NCBI GenBank assembly: GCA_905372235.1
Contig: CAJPOF010000004.1
Span: 1-64,000, forward strand
Source: an uncultured Treponema sp.
GTDB taxonomy: Bacteria; Spirochaetota; Spirochaetia; Treponematales; Treponemataceae
Length of the DNA stretch: 64,000 nt
Direction: 5' to 3'
A program made the translations under genes and the position numbers. Each line of letters starts with the position of its first letter. Positions within the stretch are counted from its first letter, which is position 1. Under the pieces are notes generated by a model. That model had not been told where the DNA came from and made no database searches. It was given only the letters and a program-made list of their open reading frames with translations. This document shows, piece after piece, positions 17,916 to 26,601 of the stretch.

Positions 17916-18525
17916 CTTCAAACCCCAGTTTTTTGAGGATATCGATTTTTTTCTCGAAGGAAAGATACACCATAAGAAGAATTGCCGAAAGCAGCAAGGC
18001 GCCCGGAATTGTCGCAACAAAGGAAAGCCAAGTTATCCTCTCTCCTTTGAATATGACTTTTTCAATAACTTTTCCGAACGAGGGAAAGGTTATCGTTCCG
18101 TAGCCCAAAATATCCCTCAAAAGCGAAATGCAAACCACATATACTGAAGATATCGCGGTGGGAACAATATTGACTTTCAGCGTTTCTTTTATTGAACGAG
18201 TCTTGTCGTCCAAAAGAAAGCAGAGCGGAAAACTTGATACCGCAGGAAGAAAAATCACAAAGCTAAGCTGCAAAGCCATATCCGGCATTAAAAACGCAAG
18301 GAATTCCTTAAAAAACATTGCGCACGATACTATGAAGGCGCACAAAGATATTGATTCAAGCTTTTTAAGCCTTAAAAATCTGATAAAAAAACGGAACAAA
18401 GTTACAAAAACCATAAGGAACAAAATCTCTAGCGAAAGCATTATTCCTACGGAAAACCTTCCGGGAGCGGCTATGACCATCACGCAGGTGGTCGCCATCT
18501 GAAAAGAGAAAGTTTTTCTTGTCAT
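17908..18525 (-). CDS. rnfE: Divergent RnfE-like membrane subunit
   Basis: 205 residues from the ATG at 18525, preceded by AAAGGAGAGGAC; an upstream in-frame extension to 18561 lies inside rnfG. Six membrane segments and the motif LRDILGYGTITFPSFG, close to the REILG.G signature of RnfE/NqrD, identify it. The usual VNC motif carrying a cluster ligand is replaced by SSF, although a Cys occurs a few residues later, so cluster binding is uncertain. The start overlaps the rnfG stop as ATGA. Confidence 0.75.
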   Translation of the reverse strand: MTRKTFSFQMATTCVMVIAAPGRFSVGIMLSLEILFLMVFVTLFRFFIRFLRLKKLESISLCAFIVSCAMFFKEFLAFLMPDMALQLSFVIFLPAVSSFPLCFLLDDKTRSIKETLKVNIVPTAISSVYVVCISLLRDILGYGTITFPSFGKVIEKVIFKGERITWLSFVATIPGALLLSAILLMVYLSFEKKIDILKKLGFEDD

Positions 18526-19010
18526 GTCCTCTCCTTTTCGACGCAGTTTTTTACTATGCATGGAATCCGGCGAGCCCAGTAGGAGATGAATATGTCCGAC
18601 GGGCGTTCTTCCATCAAGGCTCTTATTCTTCCATGCACAAGCGAATAGCCCACAAACTCAGGTTCGTTCGTTCCGTCGAAAATGAACACCGAAGGATAAG
18701 GACCGTACAGCGTCTGCGTCCTTATGATGATTGCGTTCGATTTTTCCCCGCTTTTATTCGCCCTGATTTCAAACAATGCCGCGCTCGTGGAAAATGGATT
18801 TTCGATTGTCCTGAAATCTTTTACAGTCCAGTAGCCGGGAAATTTCTCGTCCAAAACAGTCTGCACGCTTTTTGAAAGAGAGTTCCGCCACTTTTTTTCG
18901 CCGAGTTTCATGAATCCTATGTTGATTCCCAAAAGAACAAAGACCAAGGCAAAAAATATTCCAAAAAGCCTCCAAAATTCCTTTGAGACAAATATAAAAT
19001 CCTTTTTCAT
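18522..19010 (-). CDS. rnfG: Short RnfG-like protein lacking the FMN attachment motif
   Basis: 162 residues with one N-terminal membrane anchor (about 12-34) and an extracytoplasmic domain. The segment LYGPYPSVFIFDGTNEPEF followed by VGYS resembles the start of the FMN-binding domain of RnfG. Full-length RnfG is about 190-220 residues and ends with SGATxTS, where FMN is bound to Thr. This protein ends before that point with WARRIPCIVKN and has no SGAT motif. It overlaps rnfD and rnfE by 4 bases each. Identification rests mainly on operon position; it may be a structural remnant of RnfG. Confidence 0.65.
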   Translation of the reverse strand: MKKDFIFVSKEFWRLFGIFFALVFVLLGINIGFMKLGEKKWRNSLSKSVQTVLDEKFPGYWTVKDFRTIENPFSTSAALFEIRANKSGEKSNAIIIRTQTLYGPYPSVFIFDGTNEPEFVGYSLVHGRIRALMEERPSDIFISYWARRIPCIVKNCVEKERT

Positions 19011-20101
19011 TTTTCAGATGCCATCCTTTTTTCCATGAGCTTTTCCATTCGTTTTCTGTCATATCGCATCTCGAACTGCTGGATAAAAACAGAGATTATG
19101 TTCACAATCATGACGGTAAAAACCATTCCCGAAGGAGAAGTGCCGCAGCCCGCAACTAAAAGCGCGAAAAGACCCGCAAGGCTTCCGTAAAGAATTTTTC
19201 CTCCGATTGTCATGGGATTTGTGCCGTACCAGCCTATCACGAACGTACAGGAAAACAATGTTCCGCCCGTAAGAAGCGAAAGCAAAACGTCCCCCCTTAC
19301 TTCAGGAAAGCCGAACATCAGCGGGAAGACAAACCTTACAAGAAGCGTGTACACGACAAGGAAAGCAAAAGAGGAAAGCCCTTTTGAAAGTTCGTCGCTA
19401 AAAATCACAATCGATGAAAGCATTGAAAGAAGATTGAAGCGGAATGCCGGAATCGAAGAGCCTGTGTCCCAAAGAAGCGAAACATATCCTTCGGGAATCG
19501 AGACCTTGAAAAGGGAGAAAACCGTGTTGTTCAAGGCTTCGGTTATCATGGGGTCAAGTTTATATATCGGGAAAACGCCGTTTTCTATCATAAACTGGCT
19601 TGGGTTTCTTGAAAAAATAAGGTCTCGCGTAATCGAAAATTCCGGAAAAATGCGTGAACCTATTATCCACAGCACAAGCACAGCGCATATGCTTGGGTTC
19701 ACCCATGCGCAGGCAAATCCGCCGAAAAGGTGCTTTGCAAAAAGCATGACAAGCAGAGTTACAAAAAACACAGTGAACGGAGGGTAATCGCCGGGAATGA
19801 ACATTCCGGTTACAATCCCCTGTATGATGCTTATAGGAATCTGAAAATTGTCCTCAAGCTGGAAAGCGTCGTACACGTATATGCTTATCAGGCTTGCGCA
19901 CACAGAACCCATGGCGGCTGAAAGAATCACAAAAAGAGAAGCGTACGTGCGAGTGAAAAAAAGCATCGCAACCTGCAAAAAAAGCAGAAAAAGCATCTTG
20001 ACCGATTCTTCTCCGATGGAATCGGTAAGATAAGTGAAAGGCCTTACAAGGATTTTTTTTACTTTCTCTTTTTTAGGAGTTTTTTCGTTCACTTTTTCCA
20101 T
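19007..20101 (-). CDS. rnfD: RnfD-like membrane subunit
   Basis: 364 residues from the ATG at 20101 with GAGGT 6 bases upstream; a GTG four codons earlier also overlaps rnfC. About ten membrane segments. The block GIVTGMFIPGDYPPF, then KHLFGGFACAWVNPSI, matches the GLLLALLLP...K..FGG...NPA region of RnfD/NqrB. In known RnfD an FMN is attached to Thr in an SGATP motif; none is present here, the aligned loop reading KLDPMITEALN. The Rnf complex couples electron transfer from ferredoxin to NAD with Na+ or H+ movement. Whether this version can do so is doubtful. Confidence 0.8.
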   Translation of the reverse strand: MEKVNEKTPKKEKVKKILVRPFTYLTDSIGEESVKMLFLLFLQVAMLFFTRTYASLFVILSAAMGSVCASLISIYVYDAFQLEDNFQIPISIIQGIVTGMFIPGDYPPFTVFFVTLLVMLFAKHLFGGFACAWVNPSICAVLVLWIIGSRIFPEFSITRDLIFSRNPSQFMIENGVFPIYKLDPMITEALNNTVFSLFKVSIPEGYVSLLWDTGSSIPAFRFNLLSMLSSIVIFSDELSKGLSSFAFLVVYTLLVRFVFPLMFGFPEVRGDVLLSLLTGGTLFSCTFVIGWYGTNPMTIGGKILYGSLAGLFALLVAGCGTSPSGMVFTVMIVNIISVFIQQFEMRYDRKRMEKLMEKRMASEK

Positions 20102-20109
20102 CGCATACC

Positions 20110-21468
20110 TCACTCAAGGTTTTCTTCGATCGGTTCCGTCTTCGATTTTGCCGAAGACTTGTTTTTTTTCTGGTCAAGACGGAAGTCGTTGTAATTGTAT
20201 ATTATCTGGCTCAAAGGAAGCCTTGCCGGGCAGCACGAATTGCACAGGACGCAGTTTGTGCAGAACCTTGCAGAATCAAGATAGACTTTAGGAATCGGTT
20301 TTCTGTCCGTGATGTGCCTGTATATCAAATCCGGAGAAAGTTTTTCCGGGCATATTCGCCTGCATGAGCCGCAGCCCACGCACACGGAAGTTCGCTGGTC
20401 GGGAACTTTCCGTTCGGGGATGAACGTAACGGATTTTACGTATTTTGTGACGGGGGATTCAAGATCATATATCGCAGAACCCGATACAAATCCGTTTATT
20501 ATGACCGCTCCCGGCTCTTTTTCAAGTCCGCCGCACTGAACAGAAAGTTCCCTCAAGGACATTCCGATGGGAACGTTCACAAGACCTGATGCGTGAAGGC
20601 ATTCGCCTGAGACAAGCACATACCTTGAAAGCGAAGGCTTTCCGAATGTTACGCTTCTGTAAAGCTCAAGCATAGTTGAAGAATCCGTGAACATAGATTT
20701 TCCGGATGTTTTAGAAAAAGGCTCTCCTTTCTTTCTGGAAAGTATTTCCCTTGTAAGCTGGTTTTTGTATCCTGCAGGATATTTTTTTGAGTCCATAACC
20801 ATTACAAAAAATGGAACGTTCACATCCTCCATTCCAGGAATGGAAAAATCCTTGTCGCACACAAAAACTATGCCACTGGCATTCATCGCTTTTGCCGCAA
20901 TCAAAGTTCCCTTCAAAATCTCGTCGGAATACATAGAAGAAAGAAGACTGTCCGTAAGCCTTGAAGAATCCTCGTCAAACATTCTTACAACAAGGATTCC
21001 GCTTTTTGCTTTATCCGCACGTTTTAAATCATCAGCAAGAAGTGTCGGCTCGTTTGTAATGAATGTATTCACGATGCCTTTTAACGCTATGCTTTCAAGA
21101 AGCGCATGGCGGGAAAAACTTGATATATCAATCGGCTTGAGTCTTTTTCCAAGATACGAAAAACTTCCCGAAAGATTTATCCTTACAGCCATCGAATGTT
21201 TTCCGTCAGGGCAAATGCACGGCTCAACGCCCGACACGATTCCTGGAATCGGAGAATAAATCATCGAAGAAAATTTTGTGCTTTCGGACAAAGCGCCTTC
21301 GGCAATCAACTCGCCTTCGCTCACCCTGTCGCCGCTTTTTACCAAAAGCCTGCACGAGCCGTTCACGTCCTGCCTAAGCGGAACAAGGACAGTGTTCGGA
21401 AGAAAAGCGTTCACTGTCTTTTTGTAAGCGTTTTTTTTAAGTGAATGTATGTTCGGAAATGTTGTCAT
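20110..21468 (-). CDS. rnfC: RnfC-like iron-sulfur subunit without NADH motif
   Basis: 452 residues. Near the C-terminus two ferredoxin-type motifs are complete: C363, C366, C369, C373 and C403, C406, C409, C413, enough for two [4Fe-4S] clusters. An SLBB-like segment (YVLVSGECLHASGLVNVPIG) precedes them, and a biotinyl-like barrel (VKSGDRVSEGELIAEG) lies at the N-terminus, as in RnfC. However the glycine-rich GIVGMGGAGFPT motif that binds FMN and NADH is absent; the aligned region reads LKGIVNTFITNEPTLL. AGGAAG precedes the ATG, which overlaps the stop of the upstream membrane protein as ATGA. The C-terminal tail is short and charged. There is no rnfB in the operon. Confidence 0.85.
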   Translation of the reverse strand: MTTFPNIHSLKKNAYKKTVNAFLPNTVLVPLRQDVNGSCRLLVKSGDRVSEGELIAEGALSESTKFSSMIYSPIPGIVSGVEPCICPDGKHSMAVRINLSGSFSYLGKRLKPIDISSFSRHALLESIALKGIVNTFITNEPTLLADDLKRADKAKSGILVVRMFDEDSSRLTDSLLSSMYSDEILKGTLIAAKAMNASGIVFVCDKDFSIPGMEDVNVPFFVMVMDSKKYPAGYKNQLTREILSRKKGEPFSKTSGKSMFTDSSTMLELYRSVTFGKPSLSRYVLVSGECLHASGLVNVPIGMSLRELSVQCGGLEKEPGAVIINGFVSGSAIYDLESPVTKYVKSVTFIPERKVPDQRTSVCVGCGSCRRICPEKLSPDLIYRHITDRKPIPKVYLDSARFCTNCVLCNSCCPARLPLSQIIYNYNDFRLDQKKNKSSAKSKTEPIEENLE

Positions 21469-22871
21469 CGACTTCCTGCCTTAAAGCCGGATTCCGACAT
21501 CGAAAAATACAGAACCAACGGAAAAATAAGCGAAAAAACAAGCGCGATGGCGGAAGAAAGCCCTAACCTCTGCCTTTCAAGCGGCACAAAGCCCGGAACA
21601 AGATGTCTCTGTTTTTTTAGGATTTTTTCGATGGCGGGAAAGCCAAGCGAATCTATATCGGAAAAAGAATCCGAGCGGAAATTCCTATCAAATGCTATTG
21701 TCTTTACGGATTCCTTTATTTTTCCGTCTTCGTTCGTATATGTCAGAAAAGAAACGCTTTCCTTTTTCTTTCCCGTATCGGACGAATCAAGATGAATGTA
21801 CGGAGAGACAAGGGCTTCCCATCTCCAGTCGACATAATCGTTCAGGTCGGGAAGCGATTTTGAGTAAGTTTTCGCCGCGGGAAGAAAAATTTTCTTTGAA
21901 GAAAAATCCGAGCGTGCGGAAAAAAAATTCATGTTCACGGAAAAAAGCGCAAGCACAAGAAGAACCGTTATCGAAGAACTTAGGACTACAAGTGATTTTC
22001 CGGTCTTTTTTGTAACAAGAGGAATAAACTTTCCTCCTACCATCAACACCGGAACAAAACTGTAGCGTCTCCGCTCAAAAAAATCTTCCAGCCTATGCGA
22101 AAGAATGAACGCACAGAAAACAGAAGCAAGAAGGACAATAAAAAGGACGATGCATTTTAATCCTGAAAAAAACTGAAGCGCGACTGAAAAAACAACGGAC
22201 GCAGAAAACGCAATGTTCTTTAGAAGAGAGACGAAAAAATCCCTTCTTCCCCAAATCCTTACCGAAAGATAAAGCGCATGCATAAGAAGGCACACGGCGG
22301 CTGTCGACGAATGAAGAGGGACGAAAAACGAAAAACACACAGGAAGAAAAAGAAGAGACGCCATGATTAATTTTCTTTTTGAAGTGAACACAAGAAAAAG
22401 CGAAAAAATAACGCACACCAAAGGCGAAAGCATCGGATAGGAAGCCTTTGAATCCACGCCAGAAACAATTCCAAGCGAATCTTTCAATTCCGCCACAGTT
22501 CCGGAAAGGTTTCCTCTGTATTTTTCGGGAACGTAATAAAGTCTAAAATCCTTTTCCCTGTCAAAAAAATAATTTTCCCTTTCAAAAAGATATTCGCGCT
22601 TAGGATTTAAAGTCGAAGAAGAAAGAGCCACCTCCGGGGACTCCAAAGCTATGTTGAGCGGAACAGACTGGTTTTCCTTTGCAGAAAATTCTTTTATTCC
22701 GTTTTTGTAAAGTACGTTTTCCACAGAACCGATGTCTGCCTCGGAAGGAACGTACAGGACAGAATAGCCTTCCCACAGTTTCGCCGCAGGAACTATCCTG
22801 AAAATCGCGAAAACTACAAGAGAGGCTACTATGACCAGTGAAGGAAGCACATATTTTTTTAATGTTTCCAT
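21465..22871 (-). CDS. Membrane protein of unknown function in the Rnf-like operon
   Basis: 468 residues from the ATG at 22871, four bases after the stop of the DUF212 gene; an in-frame extension into that gene is rejected. The layout is one N-terminal membrane segment (about 7-25), about 120 extracytoplasmic residues (beginning KLWEGYSVLYVPSEAD), six to eight membrane segments, a second extracytoplasmic stretch, and a final membrane segment near the C-terminus. No cofactor motif seen. Its 4-base overlaps with rnfC make it part of the same translation unit, so it is probably a lineage-specific partner of the Rnf-like complex. I do not recognise the family. Confidence 0.85.
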   Translation of the reverse strand: METLKKYVLPSLVIVASLVVFAIFRIVPAAKLWEGYSVLYVPSEADIGSVENVLYKNGIKEFSAKENQSVPLNIALESPEVALSSSTLNPKREYLFERENYFFDREKDFRLYYVPEKYRGNLSGTVAELKDSLGIVSGVDSKASYPMLSPLVCVIFSLFLVFTSKRKLIMASLLFLPVCFSFFVPLHSSTAAVCLLMHALYLSVRIWGRRDFFVSLLKNIAFSASVVFSVALQFFSGLKCIVLFIVLLASVFCAFILSHRLEDFFERRRYSFVPVLMVGGKFIPLVTKKTGKSLVVLSSSITVLLVLALFSVNMNFFSARSDFSSKKIFLPAAKTYSKSLPDLNDYVDWRWEALVSPYIHLDSSDTGKKKESVSFLTYTNEDGKIKESVKTIAFDRNFRSDSFSDIDSLGFPAIEKILKKQRHLVPGFVPLERQRLGLSSAIALVFSLIFPLVLYFSMSESGFKAGSR

Positions 22872-22875
22872 GCGT

Positions 22876-23355
22876 CTAAAAAACCGAAAAGGCAAGACCA
22901 AGCACAAAGCCAAGGACGCAGCCGAGCGTCACTTCCATCGGGGAATGTCCCTGGACTTCCTTCATCGCCCTGTATTCTATTATCCCTTTTTCTCCCAAGG
23001 TTTTACCGATATTATTTATTTTCCTTGCCTGCATGCCGCTTGACCTTCTTACGCCCACAGCATCCCTGACAGTAACCATCAGGAACGCAAAAGAAAGCAG
23101 AAAGATGTCCGAGCCAAGTCCGTTCCTGAATCCGATTGTGGTGGCTACCGATGTAACAAGCGCAGAATGGCTTGAAGGAAGCCCGCCCGTCTTCCAAAAA
23201 AGATTTTCAATGAGTTCTCCCAGGCTGTGAATCTGCCCATAAAGAATATTTATAACTGTCTTTATGAATTGCGCTGAAAACCAGCTGGTCAACGCCGCAA
23301 GAAACACAGGGCTTGTAACCAAAGATTTAACCTGTTCGCTCAAAGTATTAAACAT
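22876..23355 (-). CDS. Divergent PAP2 / DUF212 family membrane protein
   Basis: 159 residues. The segment WKTGGLPSSHSALVTSVAT is the hallmark of this family, related to PAP2-type acid phosphatases (GxPSSHSA carries the phosphatase-like His). KEVQGHSPMEVTLGCVLG is the second conserved block. The protein is small and mostly membrane-embedded. Function in bacteria is not settled; some relatives act on polyprenyl or lipid phosphates. It is the first gene of the Rnf-like operon. The ATG at 23355 has TAATAT 7 bases upstream and no Shine-Dalgarno, so the operon may begin with a leaderless message. Confidence 0.85.
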   Translation of the reverse strand: MFNTLSEQVKSLVTSPVFLAALTSWFSAQFIKTVINILYGQIHSLGELIENLFWKTGGLPSSHSALVTSVATTIGFRNGLGSDIFLLSFAFLMVTVRDAVGVRRSSGMQARKINNIGKTLGEKGIIEYRAMKEVQGHSPMEVTLGCVLGFVLGLAFSVF

Positions 23356-23362
23356 GGGCTTT

Positions 23363-23371
23363 ATATTATCA
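23363..23371 (-). promoter_or_regulatory. Promoter of the DUF212-Rnf operon, leaderless type
   Basis: On the minus strand TGATAATAT, an extended -10 (TG-A-TAATAT), ends 7 bases before the ATG at 23355. No clear -35 box. Confidence 0.5.
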
Positions 23372-23412
23372 TCACGGGGCTTTTTTTACTAGTGGAACGA
23401 TACCATTTTAAT

Positions 23413-23421
23413 TGTTATAAT
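23413..23421 (+). promoter_or_regulatory. Extended -10 promoter of the pseudouridine synthase gene
   Basis: TGTTATAAT (TG-T-TATAAT) ends 6 bases before the ATG at 23428; no Shine-Dalgarno. Divergent from the preceding promoter 40 bases away. Confidence 0.6.
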
Positions 23422-23427
23422 CAGCCG

Positions 23428-24402
23428 ATGGATTTCACTCTCTTGAAGGCAGGTCCAAACGACAAAGGAAGAAGGTTTGACAGGGTGCTAAAAAAACTGC
23501 TTCCGGAACACAGCCTTTCTTCAATATATTCGCTTACAAGAAAAGGACTTGTAAAACTGAACGGGCAAAAAGCCTTGCCGTCCGAACATCTGAACGAAAA
23601 TGATTCGATTGAGATTGCAAAATTCATTTTAGAAAAAAACAAATCCTTTCAAACCGAACAAAAAGAAACCTGCGCACCAGACATAAAAATCATATTCAAA
23701 AACGACGACCTTATATTCGTTGAAAAGCCGTACGGAACACTCGTGCACGGAAAATGCGATTCCCTTGAAAAAGGCGTGATAAAAATCTATGGTTCTGAAC
23801 CTCATCCGCATTCTCTTTCGTTTACTCCCGGACCTCTTCATCGCCTTGACGGAAGGACATCGGGGCTTATAGCTTTTTCATGGAGTCTTACCGGTGCAAA
23901 ATGGTTTTCAGAGAACATGAAGGAACACCGCATAAAAAAAGAATACATCGCAATCGTCCAAGGAAAAATGGAAGGTTTTAGAAACTGGAACGACAGGATA
24001 GAAAAAACAAACAAAAACGAAAAAAACGCTTTCAGGACGGTGAACGCAGAAATCGGCGAAAGCCTTTCCGATTCCGGGAAAAACGCGTTCACGGAAGCGT
24101 TTCCGATTGCATACGGAACTTACAACCGTCATGAAATAACGCTCGTTAAATTCATAATCCACACAGGAAGAACGCACCAGATTCGAAGCCAAAGTTCCCT
24201 GCACGGTTTTCCGCTTCTTGGGGACACCGCCTACGGAGCAAAAGAAATAAAAGGAAACCGGAAACTTTTCCTCCATGCAAAAAAACTTTCCTTTCCCCAA
24301 AACAGCATCGGGATTCCGGAATCAATATCCTCTCCGCTCGGAAAGGACTTTATTTCTTTTCTGGAATCCGCAGATTGCCGAACGGCGGACTTAGGCTTAT
24401 AA
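23428..24402 (+). CDS. RluA-family RNA pseudouridine synthase
   Basis: 324 residues from the ATG at 23428; the GTG at 23392 would put the promoter inside the gene and is rejected. An N-terminal S4-like RNA-binding domain (LSSIYSLTRKGLVKLNGQKA) is followed by the catalytic domain with PLHRLDGRTSGL, in which the Asp of HRLDxxTSG is the nucleophile, and HTGRTHQIRSQ, the second family signature. The enzyme converts uridine to pseudouridine in rRNA or tRNA. Which site it modifies (RluC or RluD type) cannot be told. The gene runs 8 bases from the next, which has its own promoter. Confidence 0.9.
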   Translation: MDFTLLKAGPNDKGRRFDRVLKKLLPEHSLSSIYSLTRKGLVKLNGQKALPSEHLNENDSIEIAKFILEKNKSFQTEQKETCAPDIKIIFKNDDLIFVEKPYGTLVHGKCDSLEKGVIKIYGSEPHPHSLSFTPGPLHRLDGRTSGLIAFSWSLTGAKWFSENMKEHRIKKEYIAIVQGKMEGFRNWNDRIEKTNKNEKNAFRTVNAEIGESLSDSGKNAFTEAFPIAYGTYNRHEITLVKFIIHTGRTHQIRSQSSLHGFPLLGDTAYGAKEIKGNRKLFLHAKKLSFPQNSIGIPESISSPLGKDFISFLESADCRTADLGL

Positions 24403-24403
24403 T
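24375..24403 (+). promoter_or_regulatory. Promoter of the P-loop/Asp23-like gene, leaderless type
   Basis: TTGCCG (24375-24380), a 17-base spacer and TATAAT (24398-24403), then 7 bases to the ATG at 24411. It overlaps the 3' end of the pseudouridine synthase gene. Confidence 0.7.
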
Positions 24404-24410
24404 CGGCGTT

Positions 24411-25322
24411 ATGGGAAATTTCATCAAGGACATAGTAGAAGGATTAAAACCTGTATCCGTTTTCGCCCTTGTAGGACCAAGCGGAACGGGAAAAAGTTTC
24501 CGCTCAAAACTTCTTGCCGCAAAATACGGAATCAGTTCCATAATCGATGACGGACTTCTTATAAAAGACGACAAGATTGTCGCAGGACACAGCGCAAAAA
24601 GAGAAAAAACATACATGGGCGCAGTCCGTGTCGCCTTGTTCGACGACAAAGACCATCGGGACGAGATTGCAAAAGGGCTTAAAAAGGAACACGTAAAAAA
24701 AATCCTCATATTGGGAACTTCCGAAAAGATGGTGAACAAAATCGCCGCAAGGCTTCAGCTTCCGCAGCCGCAAAAAATAATACACATCGAAGAAATTTCC
24801 ACCAGGGAAGAAATAGAAAAAGCCATAAAATCCCGCCAAATCGAAGGAAAACACGTAATTCCCGTCCCGTCAATCGAAGTAAAGCAGAACTATCCGCAGA
24901 TTTTTTCGAACACGATAAAAGTTTTCTTCAGGAAAAACAGGCTCTTCCGCAAAAAAGATTCCAATTCGGGACGACTTTTTGAAAAATCCGTCGTTCAGCC
25001 GGAATTCTCAAAAAAAGGAAGGCTTGAGATTTCGGAAGCAGCCCTCACGCAGATGGTCATGCACTGCGTCTACGAGACCGACCCTGCCGTCAGGATAAAA
25101 AAGATGAGCATAAAAACCGACAACAGGGGCTACAGAATATCCATCACGATAGACGTACCGTTCGGCACTCAGCTTACGGGAAAACTCCACAAGATGCAGC
25201 AGTACGTAATCGAGAACATAGAATCCTACACGGGAATATTGATAGAAGAAGTAAGTTTTATAATAGACAAGATTACCGGAACGGAATACATCGACGAAAA
25301 ACCGCCGCGCATTGTCAGGTAA
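24411..25322 (+). CDS. P-loop NTPase with C-terminal Asp23/Gls24-like domain
   Basis: 303 residues. FALVGPSGTGKSF (about 21-33) is a Walker A loop, and IDDGLLIKDDKIVAG with KREKTYMGAVRVALFDD resembles kinase-type P-loop proteins. The last 100 residues (beginning LEISEAALTQMVMHCVYE, later ISITIDVPFGTQL and YTGILIEEVSFII) look like the Asp23/Gls24 fold found in small alkaline-shock and envelope-stress proteins. The combination is unusual. The role is unknown; regulation of envelope or nucleotide-linked signalling is a guess. The 3' end overlaps that of pcnB by 8 bases. Confidence 0.75.
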   Translation: MGNFIKDIVEGLKPVSVFALVGPSGTGKSFRSKLLAAKYGISSIIDDGLLIKDDKIVAGHSAKREKTYMGAVRVALFDDKDHRDEIAKGLKKEHVKKILILGTSEKMVNKIAARLQLPQPQKIIHIEEISTREEIEKAIKSRQIEGKHVIPVPSIEVKQNYPQIFSNTIKVFFRKNRLFRKKDSNSGRLFEKSVVQPEFSKKGRLEISEAALTQMVMHCVYETDPAVRIKKMSIKTDNRGYRISITIDVPFGTQLTGKLHKMQQYVIENIESYTGILIEEVSFIIDKITGTEYIDEKPPRIVR

Positions 25323-26592
25323 CAAGCATTGATTCTGCGATTTTGGGTTTCCTTAATCCGGGATTTTTGCAGGAAAGTTTTCCACCATTCTTGTTTCCCG
25401 GCTTTTTCGCATCCGAAAGTTTTCCGTAAAGAGTTTTAGCGTTCTCCGGTTTTACCGAAGGCGATTTTTCCTTTTTGGATTCGGATTTTGCTCCATCGTT
25501 TTTTGAAGATTTAGCCGAAGAATCTTTTTTTGCCTTGAACTTTATTCCCATTTCCGACAGCACGGATTTTACCGCATACTCCAGTTCAGACCTCTGCGGA
25601 TTCATCGGAAGGACAAAGGCCCTGCATTCTGTCCACGTCCTTGCGTACAGTTCCGCCTGCACTGATTTACACTCAATTTCTTTTTTCCAGTCTGTGAGCG
25701 TGTATATAAAATCTCTTATAAGGAACACAAGTTTTTTTCCAAGCCTTGAGTCGGGATTTTTTTCGACAAAAGAGTCCAGTTCCCCAAGACTTTTCATGTA
25801 TGCGGATTCGAAACTCCTCTCGGCGTACATCATCGCGCTTGCCGAAGGCTGAATCGCCATGTAAAGGTCTGTGTCCAACGCCTCTTCTACTATTTTTTTT
25901 GCCTCGCCGCTGTTTATTATCTTTAAAAGTTCTTCTGTAAGCCTTGAAGGAGAGATTGACGAAAGAAGCCCTGCACAATGTCTTATCCTGAAGCGCAACG
26001 AAAAAGGCATTTTCGCCCCAAGTTTTGCAGAATATTTTACAGCACGGAGCATTCTTACCGGGTCTTCAACAAAAATCCGCTCCGGCGGAATCACGGGTCT
26101 TAGCACTCTTTTTTTTATGTCCCTCATTCCGCCCACATAGTCTATCACCTGCTCCTGAATGGGGTCGTAGTAAAGGGCGTTCATCGTGAAGTCCCTTCGC
26201 ATAACATCCTCGTCCATAGAGCCAAAATCGTTTCCGACCGAGCCTTCCGCATTGCTTCTGAACGTGCTTACCTCGAATATCTTGGGACCGCATACTATAT
26301 GCACAATCCTGAACCGTCTTCCGATTATCCTTGAATTCCTGAAAATCCTTTTTATCCTTGAAGGGGTCGCGTCTGTCACGATGTCAAAATCCTTGGGAGA
26401 ATTACCTGTAACCAAATCCCGGACAGCGCCGCCTACTATGTAGGAATGGAAGCCCGCATCCTTCAGGCGTCTTATAATCATTACGGCATCAAAATCCACA
26501 TTGTCGAAGGAAATTCCATGCTCGTTTTTGGTATAGATGACAGCCTTTTTTACAGGCTTACCCTTCCTGTCTGTTCCATATCTAATCAACAC
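25315..26592 (-). CDS. pcnB: PcnB / CCA-type polynucleotide adenylyl- or tRNA nucleotidyltransferase
   Basis: 425 residues if the GTG at 26592 is the start (TTG at 26589 is the alternative). The longer opening to 26631 begins in the -35 box of the promoter and cannot be right. KNEHGISFDNVD is the N-terminal PcnB signature. SYIVGGAVRDLVTG and DFDIVT supply the nucleotidyltransferase GG and DxD motifs. RDFTMNALYYDP is the second conserved block, with the typical head domain after it. Such enzymes add poly(A) or CCA ends. As the tRNAs here lack CCA, a CCA-adding role is plausible. The last 80 residues are very Lys/Ser-rich and basic, likely RNA-contacting and disordered. Confidence 0.85.
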   Translation of the reverse strand: MLIRYGTDRKGKPVKKAVIYTKNEHGISFDNVDFDAVMIIRRLKDAGFHSYIVGGAVRDLVTGNSPKDFDIVTDATPSRIKRIFRNSRIIGRRFRIVHIVCGPKIFEVSTFRSNAEGSVGNDFGSMDEDVMRRDFTMNALYYDPIQEQVIDYVGGMRDIKKRVLRPVIPPERIFVEDPVRMLRAVKYSAKLGAKMPFSLRFRIRHCAGLLSSISPSRLTEELLKIINSGEAKKIVEEALDTDLYMAIQPSASAMMYAERSFESAYMKSLGELDSFVEKNPDSRLGKKLVFLIRDFIYTLTDWKKEIECKSVQAELYARTWTECRAFVLPMNPQRSELEYAVKSVLSEMGIKFKAKKDSSAKSSKNDGAKSESKKEKSPSVKPENAKTLYGKLSDAKKPGNKNGGKLSCKNPGLRKPKIAESMLVT

Positions 26593-26601
26593 AATGAAAA
26601 G

